Numbered from the stretch's first letter, positions 54,440-64,000 are shown. The stretch is DNA of 64,000 nucleotides from Pezicula radicicola (GCA_003008705.1 PDUO01000054.1:128160-192159); one strand, 5' to 3'. The notes: a model not told the origin generated them from the letters alone. A program made the numbers and translations.

Positions 54440-56130
54440 TTAACGCTGCAGCCTAGTTAGTACAAACAATCTATCACCGGAAAAAAAAATCGGAGGAACT
54501 TACTCCCGGAGGTCTGTACTGCTGTTGACCAGGATATTGTCCCTGGCCTTGAGGTTGATACTGAGGTTGACCAGGGTATTGCCCTTGAGGCTGTTGGCCA
54601 TATTGCGGTGCTGGGGGCGCACCGTACTGTCCTTGAGGAGGTTGTCCGTATTGCGGTTGGGGAGGATACGCGCCTTGCTGCTGACCATATTGCGGCGGAG
54701 GCGCATATCCCCCGCTGCCTCCAGGCCGACTATTCTGCTCATCCTTATCATCGTACGAAGAGTCTACCGCACCGAGAAGCAGCTTGAGGATCCAGAGATC
54801 GGGAGTGAGATCGACTGGAGGGTGAGCCTTGCTCATCTCATCCTGCTCAACTTCAAAGTTGGAGGTGCAGTCGACGAGATCTCCGACAGAAGGCTCCTTG
54901 TCCAGTTTGCCGAGGAACTCGCGGGCCTTGAGATCGTTTCCAACTTGGGCGAATTGGAAGGAGATGGCGCCCTTGCCGTAGCGTGTGCGGCTCATCTCGT
55001 TGGATGCATACTTGATTGCATCAAACACAGAACCGGTGGGTTCACCGGCTGGCTGACCATCGGTGATAGTAATGATCAGAACGGGCTTTCTCAGCTGGCC
55101 GGATCTAGCGGGGGAAACGACGAGGGGGTCGATGATTTTAGCTCTGAGTTGGGTACCCGTGGGCGTCAAACCCTGAAATTTGATGCGCTGGATGAGCTGG
55201 TCGACTTCTTGGGCTGTGCGGACGTTGTTGCCTTGGATAGTGCTGTTCATGAAGCGGATTTCGATGCCATCGGCGTCGAAGAGGGTTGCGGCGTATGCGA
55301 CGCGCTGGAGAATCAATTTCGTGTCGTCGATGCGCTCGCCGCCTTCTTCGTATGCCATTGAGCCGCTGTCATCTGCGGGACGTCAGTCTGCTGCTTGATA
55401 GCCATACAAAAGTGCAGAGGGGTGCCATACCAACGTATATGACGATATCGAAAAGTGCAAGCTTGACGATGTCTTGTCCGACCTCGCGAGGGACCTTCCA
55501 CGTTTGACAGAGCTGATCGATCTTTGCGGGCGCGACTTGGCATATTTCGTCGAGGGTTTGGGGGTTCGGGTACATGCTCTGGATGTTCTTCTCTGCGATC
55601 GTGGCTTGGAGGGATTGTCGGATGGCGTTTGGGAATACTGGTGCTCCCTGGGGAGGGGCTCCATATTGACCAGGAGGGGGAGCGCCGTATTGTCCTGCGC
55701 ATTAAAATCTTGGTGTCAGTATACCTCTGCGCAATGAAACGGAGAGTCAGGAGATCGTGAATACAGATATCTTAAGAGCAAGATGGTATCTCAACTCCAA
55801 AGACTATTCTGAATAGGCAATTTCCCTCGTGTTGACATACCTGGCGGAGGGGCTCCATATTGACCTTGTTGCGGTTGTCCACCTGGGTATGCCTGATATC
55901 CTCCTTGACTAGGCTAGAATGCGCCGTTAGTCTGCATCCATGGGCAAAGAGCACTTTGCAAGAAACGTACGTATGGAGGGTTGCCAGGTTTCGGGGGTTG
56001 TTGTCCTTGGTTCATTGCGTATCCCACTGCTGCTGTTCCACCCGCAGCGGCTAACTTCGAAGCAAGCTATTAAGGGAGGCGAATCAGCATCAATATTCTT
56101 GGGGATGAGGTAAATGCTACTTACACCCAT
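54440..56130 (-). CDS. von Willebrand factor A-domain protein with Pro/Gln/Tyr-rich tails
   Basis: 437-residue intracellular protein with one vWA fold, probably a metal-dependent protein-binding module; partners unknown. Exons 56130-56125, 56066-55971, 55913-55841, 55694-55431, 55372-54504 and 54445-54440. First (MG) and last (R, stop) exons are only 6 coding bases. Both are supported by consensus borders, the last by GTAAGT at 54503 and the perfect branch TACTAAC near 54460. A glycine/proline-rich start (GQYGAPPPGQYGAPP) precedes the vWA domain. The MIDAS motif DDSGSM lies near residues 147-152, followed by GLTPTGTQL and ITDGQPAGEPTG, so all metal-coordinating positions are present. The last 75 residues repeat QYGQ/PQGQYPGQ units. 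Without the final intron the protein would end SSSDFFFR, which I consider wrong. Intact. Confidence 0.9.
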
Positions 56131-56479
56131 TGGTGGTGGAAGGATTGATAGCAAAAGGTGTTGTTGTTGAGTTGCGATGTTAAAGTTGAAGAAGAATGGA
56201 GGAAGATGGAGGGGTAGGTGCTGTCTTACGATGGTATTTAAGATTGCGCCACGCTAACTGACTGCGCCGAGCTGTCCCTGGTAGCGCTGACCTCAGCCCC
56301 GTTCTGACGTCTTACCCCGCCACAGATTATCCATTTTGCTGCTGACTAATCAGTTCAGCAGGCTGCAGCCTTATCAGCCTGCCATCAGGCAGCACTTGAC
56401 ACCTACCACACTCTATTCCCAAAACAGAGGTGGCACTTACACGATCACAATACAGAACGGATTTGGATAATGGATTGGA
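56131..56479. other. Upstream region of the vWA gene
   Basis: 350 bp; contains an imperfect repeat of CAGCCTGCCATCAGGCAG near 56358-56400; no gene. Confidence 0.5.
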
Positions 56480-56738
56480 TTATCTGCTCCTTCTTCTTGC
56501 CAGATGAGCTTGTTTGTCGCCCCCCCCATCCAGTCTGACATTATATTCATCAAACACTTCCCTCTTAACCTCCATCAACTTCGCACCCCGTTGAATAATA
56601 TTCACAATTGCAGAGACCGAGTACCTCTCAGCCCAACTATACAAACTCCCAGCACGGGGTTGATGATTGGGACCATAGGATGTAAAGAAATTGGGATAGT
56701 TTGGCAACACCATTCCGAGATATGAACGAGCCCCATCT
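56480..56738 (-). pseudogene. C-terminal fragment of a flavin monooxygenase
   Basis: About 85 codons beginning EKDGARSYLGMVLPNYPNFF after a TAG, continuing TSYGPNHQPRAGSLYSWAER and EVKREVFDEYNVRLD. The GMxxPNYPNFFxxYGPN segment is the signature of the C-terminal part of BVMO/FMO enzymes. Nothing of the FAD or NADPH domains is near. Possibly a piece of the same family as the defective gene at 17581-18613, but not its missing part by position. Confidence 0.75.
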
Positions 56739-57205
56739 TTCTCCTAGAGTTTCTTAAGTGTCATTCCGTTTGTCCCCTTATATTTAGGGCTCCGATCGAA
56801 TCGAATCTGATCTAAATTTGACGTCTTACTCCCTTAGGAATCTACTTAAATTTAGAGCCAGAAACATTCGATTTGACATTCGCCTATAAAATATATATAC
56901 TATAATTTTACCTTATTAGTAGTATATTATATAAGCTTTAGTTGTAATTGTAATGTTTTTATTGAACGTCGAATTTAGCCTATAAAATACAACCTTAAAT
57001 TTAATTAAATCGAATTAGTATAAACAAATTCGAATTAAATTTTCAGTTACTAAACTTGCTTAAATTAAACAAGTCCAACAATTCGATCAGAGCCCTACTT
57101 ATACTTAACAGGCCAGAAATATTGAGAGATCTTGACACCCGCTCTTTGCCATCCTTAGTGATGATTCCTGTCAGAAATTACAGTTTGGGGGCTGAAATCG
57201 CGGGG
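56739..57205. other. Intergenic, AT-rich centre
   Basis: No gene. 56830-57070 is AT-rich with repeated TTCGAATTAAA-like words. Confidence 0.5.
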
Positions 57206-57207
57206 TA

Positions 57208-57470
57208 TCCCCTCGTTGGAATATTGCCCAAAGCTCGGATCACTAGGACGTGCCAACCCTGTCTACTACAGAAAACACTCCTTGTTAACATATATCTAAC
57301 TATATTTAGATAGCTTTTTTAAGAAAAAAGCTCTCCTATGAATGTTAAGAGTAGAGCAAGTAGACTAAATTATTAAATAATAATTTGCGTTAGGAGTTGT
57401 AGAGAAAATATTTGCTAACTTGAGACGGTGCTTAATCCTTGTCTAAATGAGCAATATTCCAACGAGGGGA
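57208..57470. mobile_element. 263-bp TA-flanked MITE with perfect TIRs
   Basis: Left end TCCCCTCGTTGGAATATTG (57208-57226) and right end its exact inverse complement (57452-57470). Both are flanked by TA (57206-57207 and 57471-57472). The repeat extends imperfectly four bases further (CCCA versus CTCA). Nothing coding inside. A Tc1/mariner-type MITE family separate from those above. Confidence 0.8.
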
Positions 57471-57719
57471 TAAGGAAATTCTGGATAAAGGAGGGGATGA
57501 ATGACGGCTAGAGGGGGATCAGCAGTACATTGCAGTACAGTACGGTAAAGTACGAATTACCGAAGGGCTGCAGAAGTGATGGATGCGCCGGCGTTAGGGG
57601 GTTCTGCTCTCCTCAGCCGCAAGAGCCTCAGCCTCGAGTCGGAACAAGGTTCGAGCATTACTCTAAGCTGTCAAACACCTCTACTCAAGATCACAAACGG
57701 GAAGCGTCATAGCTTGCCC

Positions 57720-60620
57720 ACTTAGTATTACTGCAAGCATTATTGCCGTGCTTCAGCTTTCAAGCCCGGCTCTGAGACTCTTGGTCGATATAAAGGACGC
57801 ATCGGCAGATCTGCGAGATCACACTCTCTCTGCTCTACCCGTGGAATTCTTAGGACCCTTGGCTCGACCGTGGACGATACAAGAGTGTCCGACAAGACTT
57901 GGTCTACGACTATTCAATCGCTTGAAGATCTGGACGGCCCGTTACGTGTACTGACGACAACACTCCAACAATTAGTAACCACACTTCAAGGCGTAGCTCC
58001 GGCAACAGGCATCAAAAAGGCGGCGAACTCACTTCAATGGCCCTTCAAGTAGAGCGAAGTGGAGAAGATCCTAAGGGTTATTGAACGCCAGAAATCTACG
58101 TTGTCTTCAGCTCTAGAGAATGATCACACCGCCCTATGTCGAGAGATCCACAACAACACAGAGGCAATTCGAGATGATGTCGCAGGTCTATCGAGAGAGT
58201 TTGCGGCTGCGCGGCTAGATGCCAAAACAGATGCTAAGTTAAGTTGCTCATCTAAAAGCGGATTATTCTAATCGTTTCTAGTCTCTAAAACACAATGCGA
58301 TCCTTAGCTACCTGCCCTGCGCTGACGGTGCTCATTTCAATGCACATTCCCACGACTACGAACCGGTCTGCCTTCCGAATACACGCATCGAACTTCTCCA
58401 CGAAATATCGACCTAGGGGAATTTATCTAATGGGCCATATATATTCTGGTTAAATGGCATGGCAGGCACCGGCGAGTCGGCTGTCTCACGGGCTGTTGCT
58501 CGCCATTTCGACAGCCGGAGACGGCTCGGAGCTAGCTTCTTCTTCTCTAGAGGACATAGCGATTGCGGACATGCTAAGAAGTTCTTCACGACTATTGCGT
58601 CGCAATTAGCACATGTCCTGCTTGCTCTCAAGCGTCACATCTGTGAGCCTATCGCCGATAACTACCAAATTGGCACATAAGGCTTAGGTGAGCAGTGGAG
58701 ACAGCTTATATTCCGACCGCTATCGCAATTGGGGAACCCATTATCGTATCGTCTTCTGATCATCTTTCTAATTGATGCGTTAGATGAGTGTGAACAAGAG
58801 GACTGTACGGATGATGTCCGAGTGATCCTTCGACTTTTGGCCGAAGCCAAAGAGCTGCCAACAATCCAATTGAGGATATTTCTCACGAGCAGACCCGAGG
58901 TCCCTATAGATGAGGGGTTTTAGTGAAATCTCTAAGCTCACTTATGAGGATTTCATCCTTCATCGCATCTCAAATGATATCATCGAGCACGACATTCTCA
59001 TACTTATCCAATACGAATTTGAATGGATCAGAAGGAAGCGTAGTCTACCGTCAGATTGGCCAAAGGCGAAAGACATCAACTCTCTTGTACAAGATGCTAA
59101 TAGGTTATTTATTTATACTGTAACGGTATATCGATTCATTAACACCAGACGCCACCCCGAAAAACAACTCTTGGTTATTCTCCAATGTATGGAATCGAAT
59201 CCTCCACCTCTTCGAACATTACCGACGCGGAGCCTAGATAAGATGTATTCCGAAGTCCTAAAGTCGTCAATCTATACGGATTATGACGAGGAGGAACGAG
59301 GACGAACGAGAGGAGCTAGTCGATCTATTCAAGCAGACAGTTCGATCAATTGTTGTTCTTTCAGACACCCTTTCCACAACTGCTCTTACCAGCCTACTCA
59401 ATCTACCACGGAGGGATGTGGACGATATATTGAAGGACGTGCAGGCTGTTTCAGACGTACCAAGTACACCAGATTTGCCTGTTCGCCTGCTTCACCCATC
59501 TTTCCGCGACTTCCTTCTCGACAAAAATAGGTATAGCGATTTGCACTTTTGGGGTAGACGAGAGGCAAACGCATCGAATGTTAGCCGATGACTGTATCCG
59601 GCTCATGTCGAACTCTCTCAAGCAAGATATTTGCGGACAAGAGACTCCCGGTACACTTGTGGTTGACGTTGAGACTAGTCGAATAGAGGAATGCCTTCCT
59701 CCAGAGGTCAGGTACACATGTCTCTACTAGATTAAGTATCTTCAGAAGAGTGATGCTGAGCTTTACGACAATGACCAAGTCCATTAGTTCCTCCAATCAC
59801 ATCTCCTTCACTGGCTTGAGGCCCTTGGCTGGATCGGGAAAATATCAGGAGGGATTCTTGCAATAGCTTCTTGGTAGTCGATTGCCCTTGTAAGTATTAT
59901 TCCAGCGTGTTACGAGATATTCAACTGAAAGTACTCGATCAGACTAGTGAATGTCCCCGCCTCTATGCCTTAATTCATGATCTAAATCGGTTCGCCTTAT
60001 ACGGTCGTCAAGCAATCGAGCATACCCCCTCTCCAGGTATATTGCAGTACGTTCGTCAGCTTCGTCTTCGCACCAGCAAATAGTATCGTGAGGCAGCATT
60101 TCACAGACCGGATACCCCGCTGGATACAAAGATTACCCGATGTGCAACCAAATTGGAACGCTGCGCTACAGACGCTCGAGGGCCATTCGGAGTGGGTCAA
60201 ATTAGTCGCCTTCTTACAACAGTAAGCTGGTTGTGTCAAAATCATACGACAAAACGGTCCGGCTCTAGGATACCGTAACATGAGCGGCGCGGCAGATACT
60301 CGAGGGTCATTCGGAGTGGGTCAGATTAGTCGCCTTTTCATCAGATGGCAGGCTGATGTCAAAGTTAGACGACGGAACAGTCCGACTCTAGGATGCCGTG
60401 ACGGGAGCGGCGCTTTAGACGCTTGGCCATTTGGGCCTAGTTATATTAGTGGCCTTCTCGCCAGACGGCAAGCTAGTTGTATTAGGGTTAGATAATAAGA
60501 TAGTTTTGACTCTAGGACGCTATAGTAAGAGCAACACTATAGACACTTAAGGGCTATTTAAGCTTAGTTGTATTAGTAGCTTTCTTATTAGATAGTAACC
60601 CCTCTACCTTCTAGTATTCT
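57720..60620 (+). pseudogene. NACHT-WD40 NLR pseudogene
   Basis: Third NLR, broken throughout. An N-terminal helical domain (ASIIAVLQLSSPALRLLVDI, then SVSDKTW-like and LEDLDGPLRVLTTTLQQLV, IERQKSTLSSALENDHTALC) lies at 57735-58240. The NACHT domain (58430-58920) has FWLNGMAGTGESAVSRAVAR, ASFFFSRGHSDCGHAKKFF, the Walker B-like LIIFLIDALDECE and LRIFLTSRPE. The Walker A lysine is replaced by glutamate (GTGES). A helical region follows (SLVQDANRLFIYTV, then DRFRDFLLD-like FRDFLLDKNRYSDL), then NECPRLYALIHDLNRFAL and four WD40 units from about 60165. Frame changes near 57840, 58440, 58925 and 59280 and stops at 58050, 58679, 58921 and 59528 abolish it. The subfamily is the HET-E-like NACHT-WD class, unlike the other two NLRs here. 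Confidence 0.88.
60165..60600 (+). repeat. Four near-identical WD40-coding repeats, about 124-127 bp each
   Basis: Units begin near 60169 (ACGCTCGAGGGCCATTCGG), 60296 (ATACTCGAGGGTCATTCGG), 60419 (ACGCTTGGCCATTTGGGCC) and 60542 (ACACTTAAGGGCTATTTAAG). The first translates LQTLEGHSEWVKLVAF. Units become steadily richer in T and A toward the 3' end, consistent with RIP acting on an internally repetitive array. Confidence 0.8.
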
Positions 60621-60648
60621 AATATATTCTTTTAGGGATATCTAGACT

Positions 60649-60756
60649 ATTGTATATTGGCTAACGCTTGGGCTATAGGGACGTGCGTTAAGCGATTATA
60701 GATAAGCAGAGTTTCTAATCCTTGCCCCTATAGCCAATATACCAGGGTTAGGATAT
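60649..60756. mobile_element. TA-target MITE, family A, copy 2
   Basis: TATTGTATATTGGCTAACGC, TTGGGCTATAGGGACGTGCG, then GATTATAGATAAGCAGAG and the inverted end CCCTATAGCCAATATACC. It shares the core with copies at 47006 and 62496 but lacks the outer CCGACC of the TIRs. It directly follows the NLR pseudogene. Confidence 0.65.
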
Positions 60757-61080
60757 TTTTCCCCGGTGCTCTGATAGTTTAGAGCATCTAGTTTAGGAGT
60801 ATTCCCCGCGATGTGTGTCCGTGCACAAGCCTCTTGGATACCCTTATCCCGGATTCGGAGAGTGTTTTAACTTTGGACTAGATTGACGTCTTAATGGCTG
60901 GGAACGCCAGGCACGTGCTGAAATCTCGATGCTTTCTGATATATCACCTATCCCTATCTGTACCCCTCAATCTTCCACTTGGCCTCCATCTTCCACTTCG
61001 CCTCTATTTTCCACTTAGCCTCTCATCTTCCACCTCCCAATCGCCGCTCCCAAGTACTAAATAGGTCGGAGTCCATCACG
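60757..61080. promoter_or_regulatory. Upstream region of the alpha/beta hydrolase with 18-bp repeat
   Basis: No gene. Contains the tandem repeat at 60971-61038, ending 42 bp before the start codon and thus in the promoter or leader. Confidence 0.6.
60971..61038. repeat. 18-bp tandem repeat, 3.7 units
   Basis: Units TCTTCCACTTGGCCTCCA, TCTTCCACTTCGCCTCTA, TTTTCCACTTAGCCTCTCA and a partial TCTTCCACCTCCC. Pyrimidine-rich on the coding strand. Confidence 0.9.
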
Positions 61081-62078
61081 ATGCCTTTCACAGAAGTCAA
61101 CGGCAAGAAAATTTTCTACAGCTGGAAGCCAGCCAGCCGGTCGGGTCTGACGCTCTTCATGATTCATGGACTTGGCGGGGCTCACTCTTTCTGGTCACCT
61201 ATCATTCCTGGTCTGGTCGAAGCTGGCTTCTCCTGTCTGGCTGTCGATGTGCCTGGTATGTACCTAATTAGGGCGATTACGATCGTATCGTGAGAACTGA
61301 CACAACGACTGATAGGTTTTGGTCAATCGCCCTACCATAACGAACCGCATGATCTTCACGTGATCGCTGAAGATTGCATCGCGGTTCTCGAGGGAATGGG
61401 CAGGTCTCTGGACCGGACGGTCATTCTCGGAGCTTCAATGGCCGGTATCATATGCTGTGACATCGCCTCCAAGCACCAAGTCGCCGGCGTGATCAGCGTA
61501 GGACCCATCTGCCCCGGCCCGGAGACCAAGACGGCTTTCGAACATCGAGTAGAGGTCGTCAAGAACGGTGAGTTGACCTCGATCTGCAATAACATTCTTC
61601 AGCATATTACTGACAGTCATCAGATGGTTTAGAGGGAATCGTCAACACCGTTGATATCCCGTCACGAGCAACAGGTTCCAAGGCGGACAGGACAGCAGAA
61701 GCCTTTGTGCGATCGCTCATTCAGTCCTCGAATCCAGAGGCGTACATGACTCTCGCTCAGGCGATTGCTGACTCGCCCGTGCCTGCTTACGACCTGATCA
61801 AGTGCCCCCTGTTGTGCGTCGCTGGACAGGAGGACCAGGTCGCTCGGCTCGATGACTTGGCAGTGATTGGCGACAGGTAAGTTCTCACTCACTAACACAA
61901 ATCCCATCACGCGGAAGCCTAAAACTAATCTGTATCCAGATGGGGAGCACCGTCCAAAACAGAACTCGAAGTCCTGTTTGGAGTGGGCCACTGGCACACC
62001 ATTGAAGACCCCGAGAGCATGGAGAACTGCGTCAAGAGATTCGCAAGCCAGGTATCACATAAGTTGTCTCAATTTTAA
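61081..62078 (+). CDS. Alpha/beta-hydrolase fold esterase
   Basis: 272-residue single-domain alpha/beta hydrolase, nearest in look to enol-lactonase/haloperoxidase-type esterases; substrate unknown, no signal peptide so cytosolic. Exons 61081-61255, 61316-61567, 61624-61876 and 61940-62078; introns 56-63 bp. Oxyanion motif MIHGLGGAHSFW near residue 30, VDVPGFGQSP after intron 1, nucleophile elbow GASMAG (Ser near 112), acid in CVAGQEDQVARL, and histidine in FGVGHWHTIEDP close to the end. The catalytic triad is complete, the frame uninterrupted and the length typical. The start ATG is preceded by CACG and follows a pyrimidine-rich repeat. Confidence 0.9.
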
Positions 62079-62495
62079 TAGGGGAAAGCAATGTACTTAG
62101 GCAAGGAAAAGGCGTAATTTTAGGTACTAAAATGTAACCCCTACTAATACTACCTTTATTTTATATAAGTTGTATGATAACGCAGGTTCAGGACTTTGTG
62201 GCAAGAGGTTCAGATTTCTATTCTGCGGTATCGGGACACTGCGGCAACGCAACTTTAGGCTTCTGCTCTGGCGGTTCAGTTCCCCGTGCACTAATAGTCC
62301 TAGTCGGCATATTCGTTTAAATACTTGGTAGAGCTAGACCTATTTGTATTTTAAAACGTGGCTACTTTAAATTAGCGAATCTATTGATATCTTTAACCTC
62401 TTTCTATAACTATAGGCCATACTTACTAAAACTATAGGCTCTATAGTTTATAAATTAGTGTATAGTATACTATATATACTACTTTCGACTACCTA
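62079..62495. other. Intergenic, A/T-rich
   Basis: No gene seen; A/T-rich 3' flank of the hydrolase leading into two MITEs. Confidence 0.5.
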
Positions 62496-62651
62496 TTCCG
62501 ACCTATGAATATTGGCTAGCTTGGCAGTGATTTAGCACTCTGTTCGTTTACAATCGCTTAACGCGTCTTAGGCCAGAACTGCTCTGCATAATCGATACCG
62601 CAGTGCACGTCCCTATGGCCCAAGCGCCCAGCCAATATTCATGGGTCGGGA
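62496..62651. mobile_element. TA-target MITE, family A, copy 3 (best preserved)
   Basis: 156 bp flanked by TA (62494-62495, 62652-62653). Left end TTCCGACCTATGAATATTGG, right end inverted TCCCGACCCATGAATATTGG, two C/T differences in the first 22 bases. Inner parts match copies 1 and 2 (GCTTGGGCCATAGGGACGTG on the inverted strand). Confidence 0.8.
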
Positions 62652-62664
62652 TAGTTCTAAGCTA

Positions 62665-62810
62665 CTTCGTACTGGCCCAAATAATCCATATTTTCTGTCT
62701 AAGCGCAACTAGCTAGATATAGCAAAAAATGGAACTTCCTCATTGAGTGATTGGTTAATTACCCTTGATTCGCTCAGATAGAAATAAGGATTATTTGGGC
62801 CAGTTCGAAG
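62665..62810. mobile_element. 146-bp MITE derived from the mariner relic at 48192
   Basis: Ends CTTCGTACTGGCCCAAATAA and inverted CTTCGAACTGGCCCAAATAA, flanked by TA (62663-62664, 62811-62812). The TIR extends about 40 bp with small gaps. The terminal 20 bases match the terminal repeat adjoining the transposase relic (CTTCGTACAGGCCCAAATAA) with one difference, so this is a nonautonomous member of that family. It lies 13 bp from the preceding MITE. Confidence 0.85.
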
Positions 62811-62972
62811 TATATGCCGTGTGAGCTATAGGCTACATACCCTATAATTTTAGGTAGTATGGGAGGTGCCATAGGTACTTTCGTATAGAGGTATAGTTCA
62901 AAACAAGCTGACAAAAAAACAGCAACTTACTGGTGTAAGACCCAGTTTTTGACAAGGAATATCAGTGCATAG

Positions 62973-64000
62973 GTGGGTCCTATACAGTACCGGGACTTTG
63001 TATCACCAGGTTTAGACTTTGTTTTCTGCGCCAAGTCGACCACCCTGGTTTCCGCCACGGGCGACGTGCGCGAGACAGCCGCGCTAAGCTCCGCCCTGTA
63101 CGACATGGCGCGGTACGTTCAGCACCACACTGTGTATATTGACATGCACGTCGCCGCCTCGATGTCCTCTCACACAATCTTTTGCTTCCCGCCATCCGTG
63201 TGCTCGAGGTGAGCGGCAGCAGACCAAATCTCCAGCTGCAGGAGGATGAGGATGAGGAAGGGAACGAGATTCTGACCCTCCTGGCCGGCATGTTGCCAGG
63301 CATGACAGGGCTCCGTGGCCTTCACTGGCACGTCAGGTCGAAGACAAACATATCGCTCTCCAGTTCAACGGAGGCGACAGTGCCCATACCGCTCTCCATG
63401 CTCGATCATTTGCCCTCGCGAGTGCGCCTGCACACCTCCGTCACCTGCGAAGACCAGGCGCAGGCGCGCGAGTTCCTCGCCCGGCTCGTAGACAACTAGA
63501 ACCTCTTCTCCCTTTCCGTCCAAGTCTCCTTCTTCGACGAGCACGAGTGTCGCGAGACTATGCGTGCCTTGAAACGGGTGCTGCTCTCGTGGCCGAATCT
63601 CGCTAGCATTCCACACCTAAATGTCGGGTATCTTTGTGGCCCTTGCTACCACGGCGTCGTGGACGGGCCTATGCCTGGGGCCCCGTACTGCGGACCGGGT
63701 CTGTCTGACGGCGAAAGACCCCCGGCGTTGGAGGAACTCGGTGTCGCTAGATATCCGTGAGCCGTGAGCCCATGGGAACCTTCGCCGTTAATGGTGTTTA
63801 TTGTATCGGGTATCCCGAGAAGGGCACCGAATCGCATTACTGGGCCGAGACGTTCCATTGGTCGTGATTGCTCAGGTTGAACGATATCGATTCTGACCTG
63901 GCATTGAAAATGGCTCCGAAACTGACGCATCTCAAAGAGGTCGTATTCGAGGGGCAATGCGATGCTCGCTGGGAGGAGAAAACGGCAATGTTCCTTGAGG
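62973..64000 (+). pseudogene. F-box/LRR-like protein relic, runs off the right edge
   Basis: Coding-like, GC-rich sequence in pieces: VRETAALSSALYDMARYVQH, then LLPAIRVLEVSGSRPNLQLQ with an acidic run, LLAGMLPGMTGLRGLHWHV, TAG at 63497-63499, then NLFSLSVQVSFFDEHECRET and RALKRVLLSWPNLASIPHLN. After a frame break near 63760 comes YPEKGTESHYWAETFHWS, a stop, LLRLNDIDSDLALKMAPKL and THLKEVVFEGQCDARWEEKT. The pattern of LxxLxWxV and MAPKLTHLKEVVF blocks resembles the leucine-rich half of fungal F-box proteins; no F-box is visible. Two stops and at least two frame changes make it nonfunctional. The family assignment is tentative. Confidence 0.5.

Noticed and set aside
54525..55361. 278-codon plus-strand frame
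   Set aside because: It is the antisense shadow of the vWA gene, caused by its repetitive Pro/Gln-rich codons.
4797..62810. A Starship-type giant mobile element
   Set aside because: NLR genes are typical cargo, but no tyrosine-recombinase captain (DUF3435), DUF3723, patatin-like or ferric-reductase gene was found in the window.
1..64000. tRNA, rRNA or CRISPR features
   Set aside because: I saw no sequence with tRNA A/B boxes in proper spacing, no rRNA-like stretch, and no regularly spaced repeat array; CRISPR is not expected in a fungal nuclear genome.

Overview
This is nuclear DNA of a filamentous ascomycete (Pezizomycotina). Most genes have several 47-85 bp introns with GTNNGT donors, CTNA branch points and AG acceptors. 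The protein families are typical of this group: cytochrome P450, Zn2Cys6 and bZIP regulators, siderophore and monocarboxylate MFS carriers, tannase, STAND/NLR proteins and a fungal-rhodopsin-like 7-TM protein. AT-rich, TpA-rich blocks and CAA/CAG-to-stop or TGG-to-stop changes confined to repeats and relics suggest repeat-induced point mutation (RIP). I cannot name the species.

Layout, left to right. P450 running off the left edge (1-1791). Ulp1-protease frame with four in-frame stops (4797-7746). Intact MDR oxidoreductase (8573-9893). Large open NLR with lipase-like, NACHT and WD-like regions (11001-15739). AT-rich block and a bHLH relic (16360-17448). Gutted flavin monooxygenase (17581-18613). 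bZIP regulator and MCT-type carrier, divergently arranged (18923-21917). FAD hydroxylase (23012-24292). Dead MDR paralogue carrying a transposon fragment (24740-26164). Siderophore transporter with two SreA-type GATA sites upstream (27244-29739). Second MCT-type carrier (30680-32335). NLR effector-domain relic split by a 1.8-kb TIR element and a hAT-like MITE (33226-36112). Modular beta-rich protein abutting a GalE scrap (36547-37318). DUF899 and VOC-fold genes (38156-40448). Kinase, unknown and 7-TM relics (41690-45959). Mariner relic and MITE (47006-49020). Tannase with one frameshift and a Zn2Cys6 regulator (49322-52887). MITE (53157-53443). vWA-domain gene (54440-56130). Monooxygenase tail (56480-56738). 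MITE and dead NACHT-WD40 NLR (57208-60620). Alpha/beta hydrolase (61081-62078). MITE cluster (62496-62810). F-box/LRR-like relic leaving the right edge.

Intact single-copy metabolic and transport genes thus alternate with a graveyard of multi-gene-family members (NLRs, monooxygenases, MDRs, kinase, F-box/LRR) and small transposons. The oxidoreductases and transporters could look like a secondary-metabolite cluster, but I see no PKS, NRPS or terpene synthase backbone, so they are better read as independent accessory genes in a rapidly turning over region. The mobile-element evidence is the strongest new material: two insertions with exact 8-bp target-site duplications inside one NLR relic, and several TIR families with TA targets, one traceable to its mariner transposase relic.
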